Positions 42,816-51,549 of a stretch of 64,000 bases of DNA are shown piece by piece. The stretch spans positions 124,001-188,000 of the forward strand of contig JAJEJC010000005.1 of NCBI GenBank assembly GCA_022828105.1, given 5' to 3'. Under the pieces are notes generated by a model. That model ran no database searches. It was not told the origin of the DNA and saw nothing but the letters and a program-made list of their open reading frames with translations. Position numbers and translations under genes: made by a program. Numbering within the stretch: position 1 is the stretch's first letter; every line of letters starts with the position of its first letter. Source of the stretch: Dehalococcoidia bacterium. GTDB taxonomy: Bacteria; Chloroflexota; Dehalococcoidia; Bin125.

Positions 42816-43976
42816 ATGACGACCCCAATCCACGGCTGGAACGACCCTCGCTTCGGCGCCGTCCGCGACGCCTTCGAGCGCAACTTCGCCGATCGCGGCG
42901 ACGTCGGCGCAGCGGTCAGCATCTACCTGAACGGCGAGCCGGTCGTCGATCTGTGGGGCGGCTGGTACGCGCCGGATCGGGAGCGCGAGTGGGATCGCAA
43001 CACGCTCGTCAATGTCTACTCCTCGACCAAGGGGCTCGTCGCGTTCTGCGCGCATCGACTCGTTGAGGAGGGCAAGCTCGACCTCGACGCGCCGGTGGCC
43101 GAGTATTGGCCCGAGTTTGCCGCCGGCGGCAAACAGGACATTCCCGTCCGCTGGCTGCTCTGCCACAAGGCCGGCATGGCCGCCGTCAAGCGCGAGCTCG
43201 TCACCGAGGACATGTTCAACTGGGAGACGATGACTTCGGCGCTGGCTGAGCAGGAACCCTGGTGGACTCCGGGCGAGAAACACGGCTACCACGCGATGAC
43301 GTTCGGCTGGCTCGTCGGCGAGGTCATCCGTCGGATCGACGGCCGCTCGGTCGGCACGTACTTCCACGAGGAGTTTGCCGCCCCGCTCGGTCTCGACGCC
43401 CACATCGGCACCGGACCAGAATTCGACGCCCGCATCTCGACCGTGATCGAACCCCAGATCGCCGCCGAGTTTCCGCCCACCAGCGACCTCTTCGGCGACC
43501 CTGACAGCGTCGGCATCGTCGCCGTCATCAATCCACCGGTCTTCAATCCCGGCGGACCCGCCATGGCCTCGCGCCGCGACTGGCGAGCGGCCGAGATCCC
43601 CGCCGCCAACGGTCACGCCACCGCCCACGCGCTCGCGCGGATCTACGGCGCCGCCGCCAACGGCGGCCATATCGACGGCATCCACGTGCTCAATCCTGAA
43701 ACGATCCAGCAGGGCATCGAGGAACAGACCAACGGCCCCGACGTCTGCATCGGGATCAACACCCGCTTCGGTCTCGGTTGGGCACTCACTGGCGAATCCA
43801 CCCCCTACGGTCCCAACCCACGAGCCTTCGGCCACCCCGGGGCTGGAGGCTCCCTCGGCTACGCCGACCTCGACGCCAACATCGGCTTCGGCTACGTCAT
43901 GAATCAAATGGGAACCGAAGTCGCCCACGACCCCCGCTGCACCGTCCTGATCGACGCGCTCTACGCCTCCCTTTAG
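42816..43976 (+). CDS. Serine hydrolase, class C beta-lactamase fold (tandem copy 3)
   Basis: 386 residues. YSSTKGL, YHAMTFGWLVGEVIRR and FGHPGAGGSLGYAD are the three catalytic motifs. More like copy 2 than copy 1 in the central part (VINPPVFNPGGPAMASRRDW matches PIFNPGGPAVASRRDW of copy 2). A GTAGGAG-like ribosome site lies in the nine-base spacer after copy 2. The three genes are presumably one transcript that ends before the lower-G+C pair at 44048. Confidence 0.92.
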   Translation: MTTPIHGWNDPRFGAVRDAFERNFADRGDVGAAVSIYLNGEPVVDLWGGWYAPDREREWDRNTLVNVYSSTKGLVAFCAHRLVEEGKLDLDAPVAEYWPEFAAGGKQDIPVRWLLCHKAGMAAVKRELVTEDMFNWETMTSALAEQEPWWTPGEKHGYHAMTFGWLVGEVIRRIDGRSVGTYFHEEFAAPLGLDAHIGTGPEFDARISTVIEPQIAAEFPPTSDLFGDPDSVGIVAVINPPVFNPGGPAMASRRDWRAAEIPAANGHATAHALARIYGAAANGGHIDGIHVLNPETIQQGIEEQTNGPDVCIGINTRFGLGWALTGESTPYGPNPRAFGHPGAGGSLGYADLDANIGFGYVMNQMGTEVAHDPRCTVLIDALYASL

Positions 43977-44047
43977 GGGGCAAGGCATTGTCGAACGCCA
44001 GATATCATGCACATGTGTGCTATCCTTTCACAGGAGGAGAAGCACCG

Positions 44048-44917
44048 ATGCCGACTTGTGGCCGCGTCACGCACTTCAACGAGACTTCCAGAAATCTGTA
44101 CTGGAGGTATACGGCCAAAGTGAGACCCCCGAGTCTTCGGGATCTCCTCTTGATGGCATTGAAGCGCTCACTGCTGCCGGGAGTCCAGGTAACGCGCGGC
44201 TATGCCTGGAATGAAATCGTTCTTGCGACACGCAGCCCCGACGCGCGAAGCCAGATCAGGTCACTCCTTGAGCTCTTGTCCCGATCCGTGACAATCGAAG
44301 ATGACGCCGACTGCTCGCACGCGCTCGGAGTCCATACACTCTTCAACCCCGACGTTGAGGACACCAGCGGCGCCAAAACATACATTGGGGAGGTGGCCAG
44401 CGACGCGAAGTACGCGGGAGATGTATGGTCAGCGGGGCACCTCGCAGACTTAATGGCCGACTTCGTGGATTCCCATCCCCTCTATAGTCAGGCTTCTCGC
44501 ATCACCTGCCCTCCGAGCAGCAACGATGGCTTCAACACGTCCGGGTTGGCCTACCGATTGGCGCAGCGCGTCGCGAATCTTCTCGGACTGCCCTTTGTCA
44601 GTATGAGTGGCAGCCAGCGCGAGGCTCGCAAGAACAAACGCCGCACCAACGATTGCTCTGATGTCATGGGCACACTCGAAGTGACCGACCACCTAGCGGG
44701 GGACACCGTTTTGGTCGTCGACGACCTGTACGGCCACGGCTGCACAATCAACGAAGCCACCAGAGCCCTGCGAGTCTCCCGATGTAAGCGCGTCTTGGCT
44801 CTATCGGGCAGCAAAGACGCATCGGGCTGCCAAGGCTTGCCTCCGCATATCGACAAGTGGCCAAACTGGGTTCCGGCCGAGTCTCGGAAACCCGCTGGCG
44901 ATCTACCCTTCGAGTAA
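44048..44917 (+). CDS. Phosphoribosyltransferase (ComF-like) domain protein
   Basis: 289 residues. The PRPP-binding loop VVDDLYGHGCT (223-233) followed by INEATRALR is the type I PRTase signature. It lacks the zinc-finger start of ComF, having MPTCGRVTHF instead, and about 180 residues precede the PRTase core whose fold I do not recognise. AGGAGGAG before the ATG is a strong ribosome site. Base composition is visibly lower than neighbours (33 of 60 G/C in the line beginning 44101 against 45 of 60 in the line beginning 43801), implying transfer. Eleven bases later follows a DprA/SLOG-like gene; the pair looks like a functional module. Reaction uncertain. Confidence 0.8.
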   Translation: MPTCGRVTHFNETSRNLYWRYTAKVRPPSLRDLLLMALKRSLLPGVQVTRGYAWNEIVLATRSPDARSQIRSLLELLSRSVTIEDDADCSHALGVHTLFNPDVEDTSGAKTYIGEVASDAKYAGDVWSAGHLADLMADFVDSHPLYSQASRITCPPSSNDGFNTSGLAYRLAQRVANLLGLPFVSMSGSQREARKNKRRTNDCSDVMGTLEVTDHLAGDTVLVVDDLYGHGCTINEATRALRVSRCKRVLALSGSKDASGCQGLPPHIDKWPNWVPAESRKPAGDLPFE

Positions 44918-44927
44918 GGAGGCCTAC

Positions 44928-45611
44928 ATGGCGACCAAGGACATTTGGCGTCGCCACGCCAGAGATTCCATCCCTGATTTGACCGGCCTAGGACCTGAGA
45001 AACCGCTTGCCGAACCTGGCCTCTCCCTTTGCGGCTCACGCAATGCCGGCGACACGGGGATTCAGTGGGCTAGAGAAGTGGGCCGCTTCGCCGTTGATCA
45101 GGGCTTCAATCTGGTCAGCGGGTACGCAAAGGGCGTCGACATGGCCGGTCATGTCGCCTGCGTCGAGGCAGGCGGACACACCATCGCCGTGTTGGCCGAA
45201 GGACTGGGGCGTTTCCGACTGCGACGCGAACTCCAAGCGGCGATCGAACCGTGGGACGAACTTGAGCAGCACCTGACTGCCGTCTCCCAGTTTGAGTCCA
45301 ATGCCGGCTGGACTGTCTGGAGGGCGATGCAGCGAAACGACCTCATTTGCGCGCTCGGTACGGTCCTCGTCGCCATCGACCCGGGCGACAGCGGCGGTAC
45401 CCACGACGCTGTCAAGAAAGCGATCAAGCGCGAGATCCCCGTCGTGATCGGCTGGCCCGACCCCGAGCGTGATCGTGCTCACATCGATCCGTGGCTCTCG
45501 AAGCCGCGCGTGAGGTTGGCGTCGTCTGAAGAAGAGCTAATCGCAGCGATCAACGATGCGCTGACGAGCGAAGCGCCGACGCCGGAGATTAGCCAACCGA
45601 CGTTGTTGTAG
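44928..45611 (+). CDS. DprA/SLOG-superfamily Rossmann-fold protein
   Basis: 227 residues. CGSRNAGDTGIQWA (35-48) followed by VSGYAKGVDMAGHVA (63-77) and AGGHTIAVLAEGL is the DprA/Smf arrangement of the SLOG fold, whose members bind nucleotides or nucleotide derivatives. The second half contains RNDLICALGTVLVAIDPGDS and SGGTHDAVKKAIKREIPVV, again as in DprA. The natural-transformation role of DprA needs additional domains; here the single domain and its PRTase neighbour point to a nucleotide-based signalling or processing function. AAGGAGG precedes the ATG. Convergent with the CoA-transferase at 45615. Confidence 0.85.
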   Translation: MATKDIWRRHARDSIPDLTGLGPEKPLAEPGLSLCGSRNAGDTGIQWAREVGRFAVDQGFNLVSGYAKGVDMAGHVACVEAGGHTIAVLAEGLGRFRLRRELQAAIEPWDELEQHLTAVSQFESNAGWTVWRAMQRNDLICALGTVLVAIDPGDSGGTHDAVKKAIKREIPVVIGWPDPERDRAHIDPWLSKPRVRLASSEEELIAAINDALTSEAPTPEISQPTLL

Positions 45612-45614
45612 CTC

Positions 45615-48272
45615 TCACACTGACGTCATATCCTCGGCGATTACACCGTCGTCGGCCAGCCGAGTGACCTCCGATGTGCTCATCCCCAGCAGTTCGCCGA
45701 GGACGTAGTGGTTGTCCTCGCCGTAGCACGGGGCCCCGCGGTCGATCGGGCCGCCCATGAACGGCGGGGTTTCGCTCCACTTGACCGGTACCTCTTTCGT
45801 CGGCCAGGCGCCCATCTCGGAGTGTTCGACCTCGGTCAGCCAGTTCAGGTGCGCGAGCTGCGGGTCGGCCTCGACGCGGTCCTGGGCGTCCTGGCAGACG
45901 CCGGCCGCAATGCCCGACTCCTGCAGCCGCTGCATGACATCCCAGCGGTCGTGCTGGCGCGTCCATTCCGTGATACGCGTGTCCAGCTCGTCCTGGTGGG
46001 CCAGCCGTTCGGCCAACGTGACGAAGCGGTCCGATGCCGCCCACTCCGGGTCGCCCATCACTCGCCGCAGGGACTGCCAGTCCGACTCGTCGAAGCAGCC
46101 GAACGCAACCCAGCGGTCGTTGGACTCGACATCGTCGCGGCATCGGTACGCGCCGTGCGGCGCGGCCGGCTTGTACGGCGAGCGGTTGCCGTAGCGCTGC
46201 CAGACCGTCCCGTTGGCCGACCACTCCAGCACCGACGTGCCGTTCAGATAGATGCCGGCGTCCACCTGGGAGGAGTCGATCCACTGACCCTTGCCCGTGC
46301 GGTCGCGGTAGTACAGGGCCGCCATCATTGCGTTGGCCAGGTTGTAGGCGCCGAACCAGTCCAGGTAGCTATAGCCCCAGCCCGCCGGCGCATACGGCTC
46401 CGGCAAGCCCGACAGTTCCGAGACGCCGGCGAATGACGCGGCAATCGGCCCCACGGTCCGGTAGCGACCGTAGACGCCGACCTGACCCATGCCCGACTGC
46501 GAGAGGTAGATGATGTCGGGCTTGATCTCCTTCATCACCTCGTAGCCCAGGCCCCAGCGCTCCATCACGCCGGGCGAGAAGCCCTCCGCCACGATGTCCG
46601 AGACCGCAACCAGTTGCTTGGCAATCTCCAGTCCGCGCGGATCGCGCAGATTGAGCGAGAGCCCGCGATGTCCTGCATGGAAGTCGTTGAACTGACCCGA
46701 GCGGTTGATCGTCGAGTTGTCCGGCGGCAGCGGCGCATCGCCGACTCCGAGAGCCTGCCGCGCTGCCTTGCCTCCTTGCGGGAACTGCGCCATGCCGACC
46801 CGCAGGTCCATGTTCTGGTGCCACTCGACCTTGATGTCTTCCGCCCCAAGCGCCGAGAGAAACCGCGGCGCCCCGCCCGAGGCCAGCCACCAGGTGAAGT
46901 CGAGGATGCGCACACCCTCCAGCGGAAACGCCGTGCCCCAACGCGAACGCGCGCTCGCATTCCGAATGCCATCTCCCCTCGCTTCGCGGGGGGAGATGCC
47001 GAAGGCAGAGGGGGCCTTTCGACCGGAGTCCGGCGGCGCTGAATCGGCATCCAACTCGGCAAGAATCTCGTCCGTGTGCTCGCCCAGCAGCGGCGCCCGA
47101 GGCCCGACTTTCCACGACGTCTCCGACGACACCCACTTGCTCGATGTGTAGACGAACTCCGCTGGCTTCCCGTCGATCTCATGCTCGGGATGCGCCACTC
47201 TGGCGAAACTGCCCCGCTCCCACCAGTGCGGATCGAGCGCGTTCTCGTGCGGTTTGCGCAGCGGCGCCCAGAGGTGTCCCAAATCCTGCGCATCGCGCCA
47301 AGGCACGTCCTCGAAGCGGAACTTGCGAATCAGCCGCTGCGACACCTCCTGCAAGTGCGCCGCGGTCTCGCCCCGAGACCGAGTGCCCGCGCCGCCCGAC
47401 TCCGGCGGGGTTTCCTTGAGATCGGCCGACATGTCGTAGCGGTCAAGGAAGTCGATCAACGACTGCGAGCGTCCGCGCGGCAGCGCCATCACCCAGCGGC
47501 CGTCCTTGGTCGGCCCGATCATCGGCAGCGGCGAGACCTGCTCCGAAGCGTGCCGGCAGGTCTGGCGGAAGAAACGCGCCCGCCGGTAGACCCAGCTCAT
47601 CAGGTCGAGCTCGGTGTTCTTGGCCACCGCGTCGTGGACGGCGGTGTGCAGCGTCTGCGCCCGACCCGAACGTCCCCGATCGATCAGCGCGCCGATCGCG
47701 TTCATCACCGTCAGCTCACCGGCGATGTGGTAGGCCTGCCACATCTGCGGCGCAATCGGCGGCGTGTCGTAGGTCCCGTCGGGCTGCGGGTCGTAGCCGC
47801 AGTTCATCATCGGTCCGCCCAGCGCCAGGTGCACCAGGTCGGAGCCGCGATAGCCCGCCCATGGTCCGGTGTCGCCAAACGGCGTCATCCGCGCGATCAC
47901 GATGTTCGGATTGGCCTCGCGGACGGCATCCTCGTCGGGACCATGCTCGTCGATATCAGGCTTCGGACGCGCGTCGAGGAACAGGTCGGCCGTGGCGAGC
48001 AGGTTCAGCAGCGTCGATCGGTCATCGGCAGAGGTCGGATCCAGCGTCAGCGAGCGCTTGCCGATGCCGTAGTGCCACCAGTACAACGACCGCTCAGACC
48101 CCGGCTCATCTTCGTAGAACGGGCCAATCTGCCGAGTCGAGCAACCTTCCGGCGGCTCGACCTTGACTACATCCGCCCCCAGTCCGGCCAGCAACTTCCC
48201 CGCATACGCCGAGACCTCGTCGCCAATCTCAATCACGCGCAGCCCGTCAAGGAGGTGTTCGTCGTTGGTCAT
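45615..48272 (-). CDS. Tandem family III CoA-transferase (CaiB/BaiF), two fused domains
   Basis: 885 residues containing two CaiB/BaiF domains (about 1-400 and 440-885). First half: GLRVIEIGDEVSAYAGKLLA, ADVVKVEPPEG, and VHDAVAKN with the Asp where formyl-CoA transferase has its catalytic Asp. Second half: VRILDFTWWLASGGAPRFLS, and SQVDAGIYLNGT with the same Asp. The link between halves includes repeat copy 5 (residues about 418-434), translated as KAPSAFGISPREARGDG. The enzyme would move CoA between carboxylates, probably as a pseudo-dimer in one chain. The interrupted gene at 2032-4485 is of the same kind. It lies beside an acyl-CoA dehydrogenase, so both may act in one catabolic route. Confidence 0.93.
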   Translation of the reverse strand: MTNDEHLLDGLRVIEIGDEVSAYAGKLLAGLGADVVKVEPPEGCSTRQIGPFYEDEPGSERSLYWWHYGIGKRSLTLDPTSADDRSTLLNLLATADLFLDARPKPDIDEHGPDEDAVREANPNIVIARMTPFGDTGPWAGYRGSDLVHLALGGPMMNCGYDPQPDGTYDTPPIAPQMWQAYHIAGELTVMNAIGALIDRGRSGRAQTLHTAVHDAVAKNTELDLMSWVYRRARFFRQTCRHASEQVSPLPMIGPTKDGRWVMALPRGRSQSLIDFLDRYDMSADLKETPPESGGAGTRSRGETAAHLQEVSQRLIRKFRFEDVPWRDAQDLGHLWAPLRKPHENALDPHWWERGSFARVAHPEHEIDGKPAEFVYTSSKWVSSETSWKVGPRAPLLGEHTDEILAELDADSAPPDSGRKAPSAFGISPREARGDGIRNASARSRWGTAFPLEGVRILDFTWWLASGGAPRFLSALGAEDIKVEWHQNMDLRVGMAQFPQGGKAARQALGVGDAPLPPDNSTINRSGQFNDFHAGHRGLSLNLRDPRGLEIAKQLVAVSDIVAEGFSPGVMERWGLGYEVMKEIKPDIIYLSQSGMGQVGVYGRYRTVGPIAASFAGVSELSGLPEPYAPAGWGYSYLDWFGAYNLANAMMAALYYRDRTGKGQWIDSSQVDAGIYLNGTSVLEWSANGTVWQRYGNRSPYKPAAPHGAYRCRDDVESNDRWVAFGCFDESDWQSLRRVMGDPEWAASDRFVTLAERLAHQDELDTRITEWTRQHDRWDVMQRLQESGIAAGVCQDAQDRVEADPQLAHLNWLTEVEHSEMGAWPTKEVPVKWSETPPFMGGPIDRGAPCYGEDNHYVLGELLGMSTSEVTRLADDGVIAEDMTSV
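46972..47015 (+). repeat. Dispersed palindromic repeat, copy 5, inside a coding region
   Basis: CCCCTCGCTTCGCGGGGGG, then AGATGCCGAAGGCAGAGGGG, the same order and orientation as the intergenic copies, but within the tandem CoA-transferase gene on the opposite strand. Its length and frame leave the protein open, adding a short linker peptide between the two halves. Confidence 0.8.
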
Positions 48273-48350
48273 GGGGAATTCCGGGTTCGTCGCATCTCAA
48301 GGGATGCTATCTGCAGCCGCAAGCACTCCTGCCGGCGTCGACTGGCCGGG

Positions 48351-49559
48351 CTACGCCCGAGGCAGGCCGAGGCCTCTAGTGGCGATCACGTTGCGCTGGA
48401 CTTCGGAGGTGCCGCCTCTGATGGTGGCGGGGACCATGCCGACGTAGTTGCGCGTGAAGGTGCTCGCCGGTGGCGCGTCGCTCCAGTGTTGGGCATGGAG
48501 GCCGAAAACCTTGGTCGCAGTCAGCGCCAGCCGCTGACTCAACTCCGAAGCGAACAGCTTGGCCGTTGAGGCTTCGTAGTTCGGCACCAACCCGGCCGAC
48601 TGCATCGAGATGATGCGGAAACTGAACTGGTACAGCGTCTCGGTCTCGACGTAGCGGTCGACTATCTCCTGGCGCAGCTCCGGTGTGACCCGCTCCCGCG
48701 CGCCCTGGTCGTTGTGCTGGATGTGCGTGATCAGTTGCCGCAACTGGCGCCGCGCCGCAACTGCGCCGCCGATGTTCGAGCGCTCGAAGTCGAGCAGCGT
48801 CATGCCCACATACCAGCCGCGGTTCAGCTCGCCGACGAGGTTGCTGGCCGGAATCCGGACATCCTCGAAGAAGACCTCGTTGAAGTAGTGGTCGCCGTTG
48901 ATGTTGATCAGCGGTCGCACCGTGATCCCCGGCGTCTTGATGTCGTCGATCATCACGAACGAAATGCCGCGGTGCTTGGGTGCGTCAGGGTCGGTGCGAA
49001 CCAGCGCGAACATCGCGTCAGCCGTGTGCGCGGCCGAGGTCCAGATTTTCTGGCCGTTGATGATGAAGTCGTCGCCGTCGCGGACGGCGCGCGTCGTCAA
49101 CGATGCCAGGTCGGATCCGGAGCCGGGCTCGCTGTAGCCCTGCGCCCAGGTCACCTCTGCGCCGAGGATCGGCGGCAGGTACTTTTCCTTTTGCTCATCC
49201 GAGCCGTGGACGATCAGCGTCGGTCCAAGCATGTTGACGCCCGAGCCGCCGACGTTCGGCGCGCCGGCTTCGGCTAGCTCCTGGTTGAAGATGAACTGCT
49301 CCATCGAGGAAAGGCCGCCGCCGCCGTACTCGGTCGGCCAGTGGGGCGCAACCCAGTGCCGTTCGGCGAGCGCGCCGTGCCAATCGATCGCTGCCTGCAA
49401 TGCGACCGGATTGTCCGACTTGCGGTCGTTCTCCCAGGCTCGCTCGGGCATTGCGCCGCGAGCCGCGAAGTCGCGATAGCGCTGGGGCAGGCGCTGCTCA
49501 ATCAGCGTCGAGACTTCGTTGCGGAAGGCAGCCTGCTCCGGTGAGTCGCGCCAGTCCAT
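48351..49559 (-). CDS. Acyl-CoA dehydrogenase family protein
   Basis: 402 residues, paralogue of the gene at 34101. N-terminal MDWRDSPEQAAFRNEVSTLI, middle GYSEPGSGSDLASLTTRAVR and FALVRTDPDAPKHRGISFVM, C-terminal TIRGGTSEVQRNVIATRGLG. FAD-dependent 2,3-dehydrogenation of an acyl-CoA. It lies directly upstream of the tandem CoA-transferase on the same strand, 78 bases away, so a shared transcript and pathway is plausible. A 19-base inverted repeat lies 40 bases upstream. Confidence 0.93.
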   Translation of the reverse strand: MDWRDSPEQAAFRNEVSTLIEQRLPQRYRDFAARGAMPERAWENDRKSDNPVALQAAIDWHGALAERHWVAPHWPTEYGGGGLSSMEQFIFNQELAEAGAPNVGGSGVNMLGPTLIVHGSDEQKEKYLPPILGAEVTWAQGYSEPGSGSDLASLTTRAVRDGDDFIINGQKIWTSAAHTADAMFALVRTDPDAPKHRGISFVMIDDIKTPGITVRPLININGDHYFNEVFFEDVRIPASNLVGELNRGWYVGMTLLDFERSNIGGAVAARRQLRQLITHIQHNDQGARERVTPELRQEIVDRYVETETLYQFSFRIISMQSAGLVPNYEASTAKLFASELSQRLALTATKVFGLHAQHWSDAPPASTFTRNYVGMVPATIRGGTSEVQRNVIATRGLGLPRA

Positions 49560-49598
49560 CGTCGCCTCCGGTCAGTGCACGTGCGGTCTTGCCGAGCA

Positions 49599-49617
49599 TC
49601 ACCCATTCTATGGGTGA
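49599..49617. promoter_or_regulatory. Inverted repeat upstream of the acyl-CoA dehydrogenase, possible operator
   Basis: TCACCCA, five bases, TGGGTGA: perfect 7-base arms. It is in the gap between the dehydrogenase start (49559) and the GPP34 gene end (49690). A regulator such as a TetR or GntR type could bind, but none is adjacent. Confidence 0.4.
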
Positions 49618-49689
49618 CGCCTCTGGGCGGAACGACACGCGGCTCCCGTGCTAGGGGAGAAGCTCAAGGTGGTGGAGGGAGGCTGCCGG

Positions 49690-50340
49690 CTACAATCCCG
49701 GGACGGCCAGCGCCACGGCGGCCTGGATCTCGTCGAGCGTGCGGTTGACGCTCATGCCGATCAGGTCCATGCGAGCCAACTGTTCGACGCGCGACTCGAC
49801 GCGGTCGAGGTACTCACGCGGCAGCAGCAGCTCCAACAGCCTGCTGGCCCGCGCCAGACCGATCAGGGCGACCGTCTCGGGATCGGGAATCTCATCCGAG
49901 AGCAGGGTGTCGATCAGCTTGCGCTGCACATCGCGAACCACTTGCGGATCGGTGGGCGGGAACTTCTCCGACTTGAGCACGATCAGCCGCCGGCCGGCCT
50001 CGCGGTGAATGATGTTGCGCTCGGTCAAGTCTTCGATCACCTGCTGCCGCAGCACGAGCGCGTAGCGCGCAATCTCCGAAATCCAGTACGAGATCGGTTG
50101 GTTCGGCGGCCCGGAGTTGATCTGGTGCAGCACGCTGTCAAGCAGCGGATTGCCGGTCGCGTCGGCACTAATGATGAAGAGGCGGTTGGGATCGGTGTCG
50201 ATCCGATTCAGGAACGAAAGGTCCAGCAGCGACGCTCCCGCGATCGCGTAGTCCAGGCGCCCGTCGTAGGGACGCTCGAGCACGCCGTCTTCGCCGAGGC
50301 CGAGTAGCACAATCTGGTCGCTGATTGAGAGTTCAGTCAC
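49690..50340 (-). CDS. GPP34 (GOLPH3/VPS74-like) domain protein
   Basis: 216 residues. LLGLGEDGVLERPYDGRLDYAIAGASLLDL (in two pieces, LGEDG and DYAIAGASLLDLSFLNRI) is the beginning of the GPP34 domain; the following helices, with RYALVLRQQVIEDLTERNII and LIGLARASRLLELLLPREYL, match the family. In eukaryotes the domain binds phosphatidylinositol-4-phosphate; bacterial members are of unknown function and are mainly known from actinomycetes. No membrane segment. It seems monocistronic. Confidence 0.78.
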   Translation of the reverse strand: MTELSISDQIVLLGLGEDGVLERPYDGRLDYAIAGASLLDLSFLNRIDTDPNRLFIISADATGNPLLDSVLHQINSGPPNQPISYWISEIARYALVLRQQVIEDLTERNIIHREAGRRLIVLKSEKFPPTDPQVVRDVQRKLIDTLLSDEIPDPETVALIGLARASRLLELLLPREYLDRVESRVEQLARMDLIGMSVNRTLDEIQAAVALAVPGL

Positions 50341-50531
50341 GATTCTGACCTTTCCGGCTCAGACCTGCCGTCATTGCAACAATTGGTCGACACTCGCCGT
50401 GTCTAGGACAATCCTACTTGACCGCCCCCGCGTCCCAACGCTCGTCTGAAGAGCACGCCTCAGAGCCAGGGTTCAATCGTCACGTTGACGGCGTCCTGCG
50501 AGGATTCGGTCGCGTCGCCCACCCGGATCGC

Positions 50532-51407
50532 CTAACGCTGATCGATCAGCGGTTGCAGCCGCGCCGTGCGTTCAAGGCCGGCCTGCATGTGACGCGCCCG
50601 TTCCTGGCCAATATCGGACTCGGGATCTTCGATCAACCTTCCACCAGCGGCGTTGCGGATACCGCCGTCCATCAACAGGTAGCTGCCGGTCATGAAGTCG
50701 GCGTCGGGACCGACCAGGAAGGAGATCAGTCCAGCGATGTCGGACGGCCGCCCTTCTCGTCCCAGCGGGGTCGAGGCTTCAAGCGCCGTGCGGATCGGGC
50801 CGTCGTCGTCGCCGGCGAGGGCGTGCGCCAGCGGCGTGTCGATCACGCCGGGGCCGATGGCGTTGATGTTGATCCCGTGCGGTCCGAGGTCGGCGGCCCA
50901 GCCGCGGACCATCATCGCCACGCCGGCCTTGGTCGCCGAGTAGCTCCACATCAGCGCATTGGTGTTGAGCGCAGCCAGCGACGAGATGCAGACGATCCGG
51001 CCGCCGTTGCCGGCACCTACCATCCGCTGCGCCGCGGCCTGCACGGTCAGGAACACGCCGGTCAGGTTGATGTCGACCTGGTCCTGCCAGTCTTTGAGTT
51101 CCATCTCCAGCACCGAACCGCCGCGCCCGATGCCGGCGTTGGCCACGGCGATGTCCAGCCCGCCGAGCTCGTCGACGCAGGCGTCGGCGGCGCTCTGCAC
51201 CTGCTCCTTCGAGGCGACGTTGCAGCGAACGATGTGCGCCGAGCGGCCGAATTCGCGCACCATCGAGGCGGTCTCTTCCGCGCCGTCCAGGTCAATCTCG
51301 GCGATACAGATGTCCGCGCCGTCGCGCGCCAGCCGTAGCGCAGTGCCCTGTCCGATGCCGCTGCCCGAACCGGTAATGAATGCAACCTTGCCTGATAGAT
51401 CTGCCAT
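50532..51407 (-). CDS. SDR-family oxidoreductase with C-terminal extension
   Basis: 291 residues. Cofactor TGSGSGIGQGTALRLA, ANAGIGRGG, catalytic SSLAALNTNALMWSYSATKA with Tyr-x-x-x-Lys, and AIGPGVIDTPL. The domain ends at MDGGIRNAA; a further about 35 residues (GGRLIEDPESDIGQERARHM, then QAGLERTARLQPLIDQR) are an unusual extra helix. The ATG at 51407 has GGAGGG before it; the longer frame start is not supported. Substrate unknown. Confidence 0.92.
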   Translation of the reverse strand: MADLSGKVAFITGSGSGIGQGTALRLARDGADICIAEIDLDGAEETASMVREFGRSAHIVRCNVASKEQVQSAADACVDELGGLDIAVANAGIGRGGSVLEMELKDWQDQVDINLTGVFLTVQAAAQRMVGAGNGGRIVCISSLAALNTNALMWSYSATKAGVAMMVRGWAADLGPHGININAIGPGVIDTPLAHALAGDDDGPIRTALEASTPLGREGRPSDIAGLISFLVGPDADFMTGSYLLMDGGIRNAAGGRLIEDPESDIGQERARHMQAGLERTARLQPLIDQR

Positions 51408-51549
51408 CAAGCCCTCCAATGCTGCGCTGCTGCGTGTCGGAGTAGAAGGTAGCGAAACAAGACGGCGTCCGATGCTCAAACCAGGTCAAGATTGTCCGAT
51501 CGTTCCACCTCGCCGTCTGGAGGCTCTGGCGCGTCGATCGGAGACTTGT

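Noticed and set aside
40476-43976. True antibiotic-inactivating beta-lactamases
   Set aside because: No signal peptides; length and motifs fit cytosolic esterase-type members of the fold.
40929-44012. Two long minus-strand open frames (528 and 465 codons) opposite the tandem hydrolases
   Set aside because: They mirror the codon bias of the plus-strand genes and repeat with the same period as the duplication; no known protein pattern.
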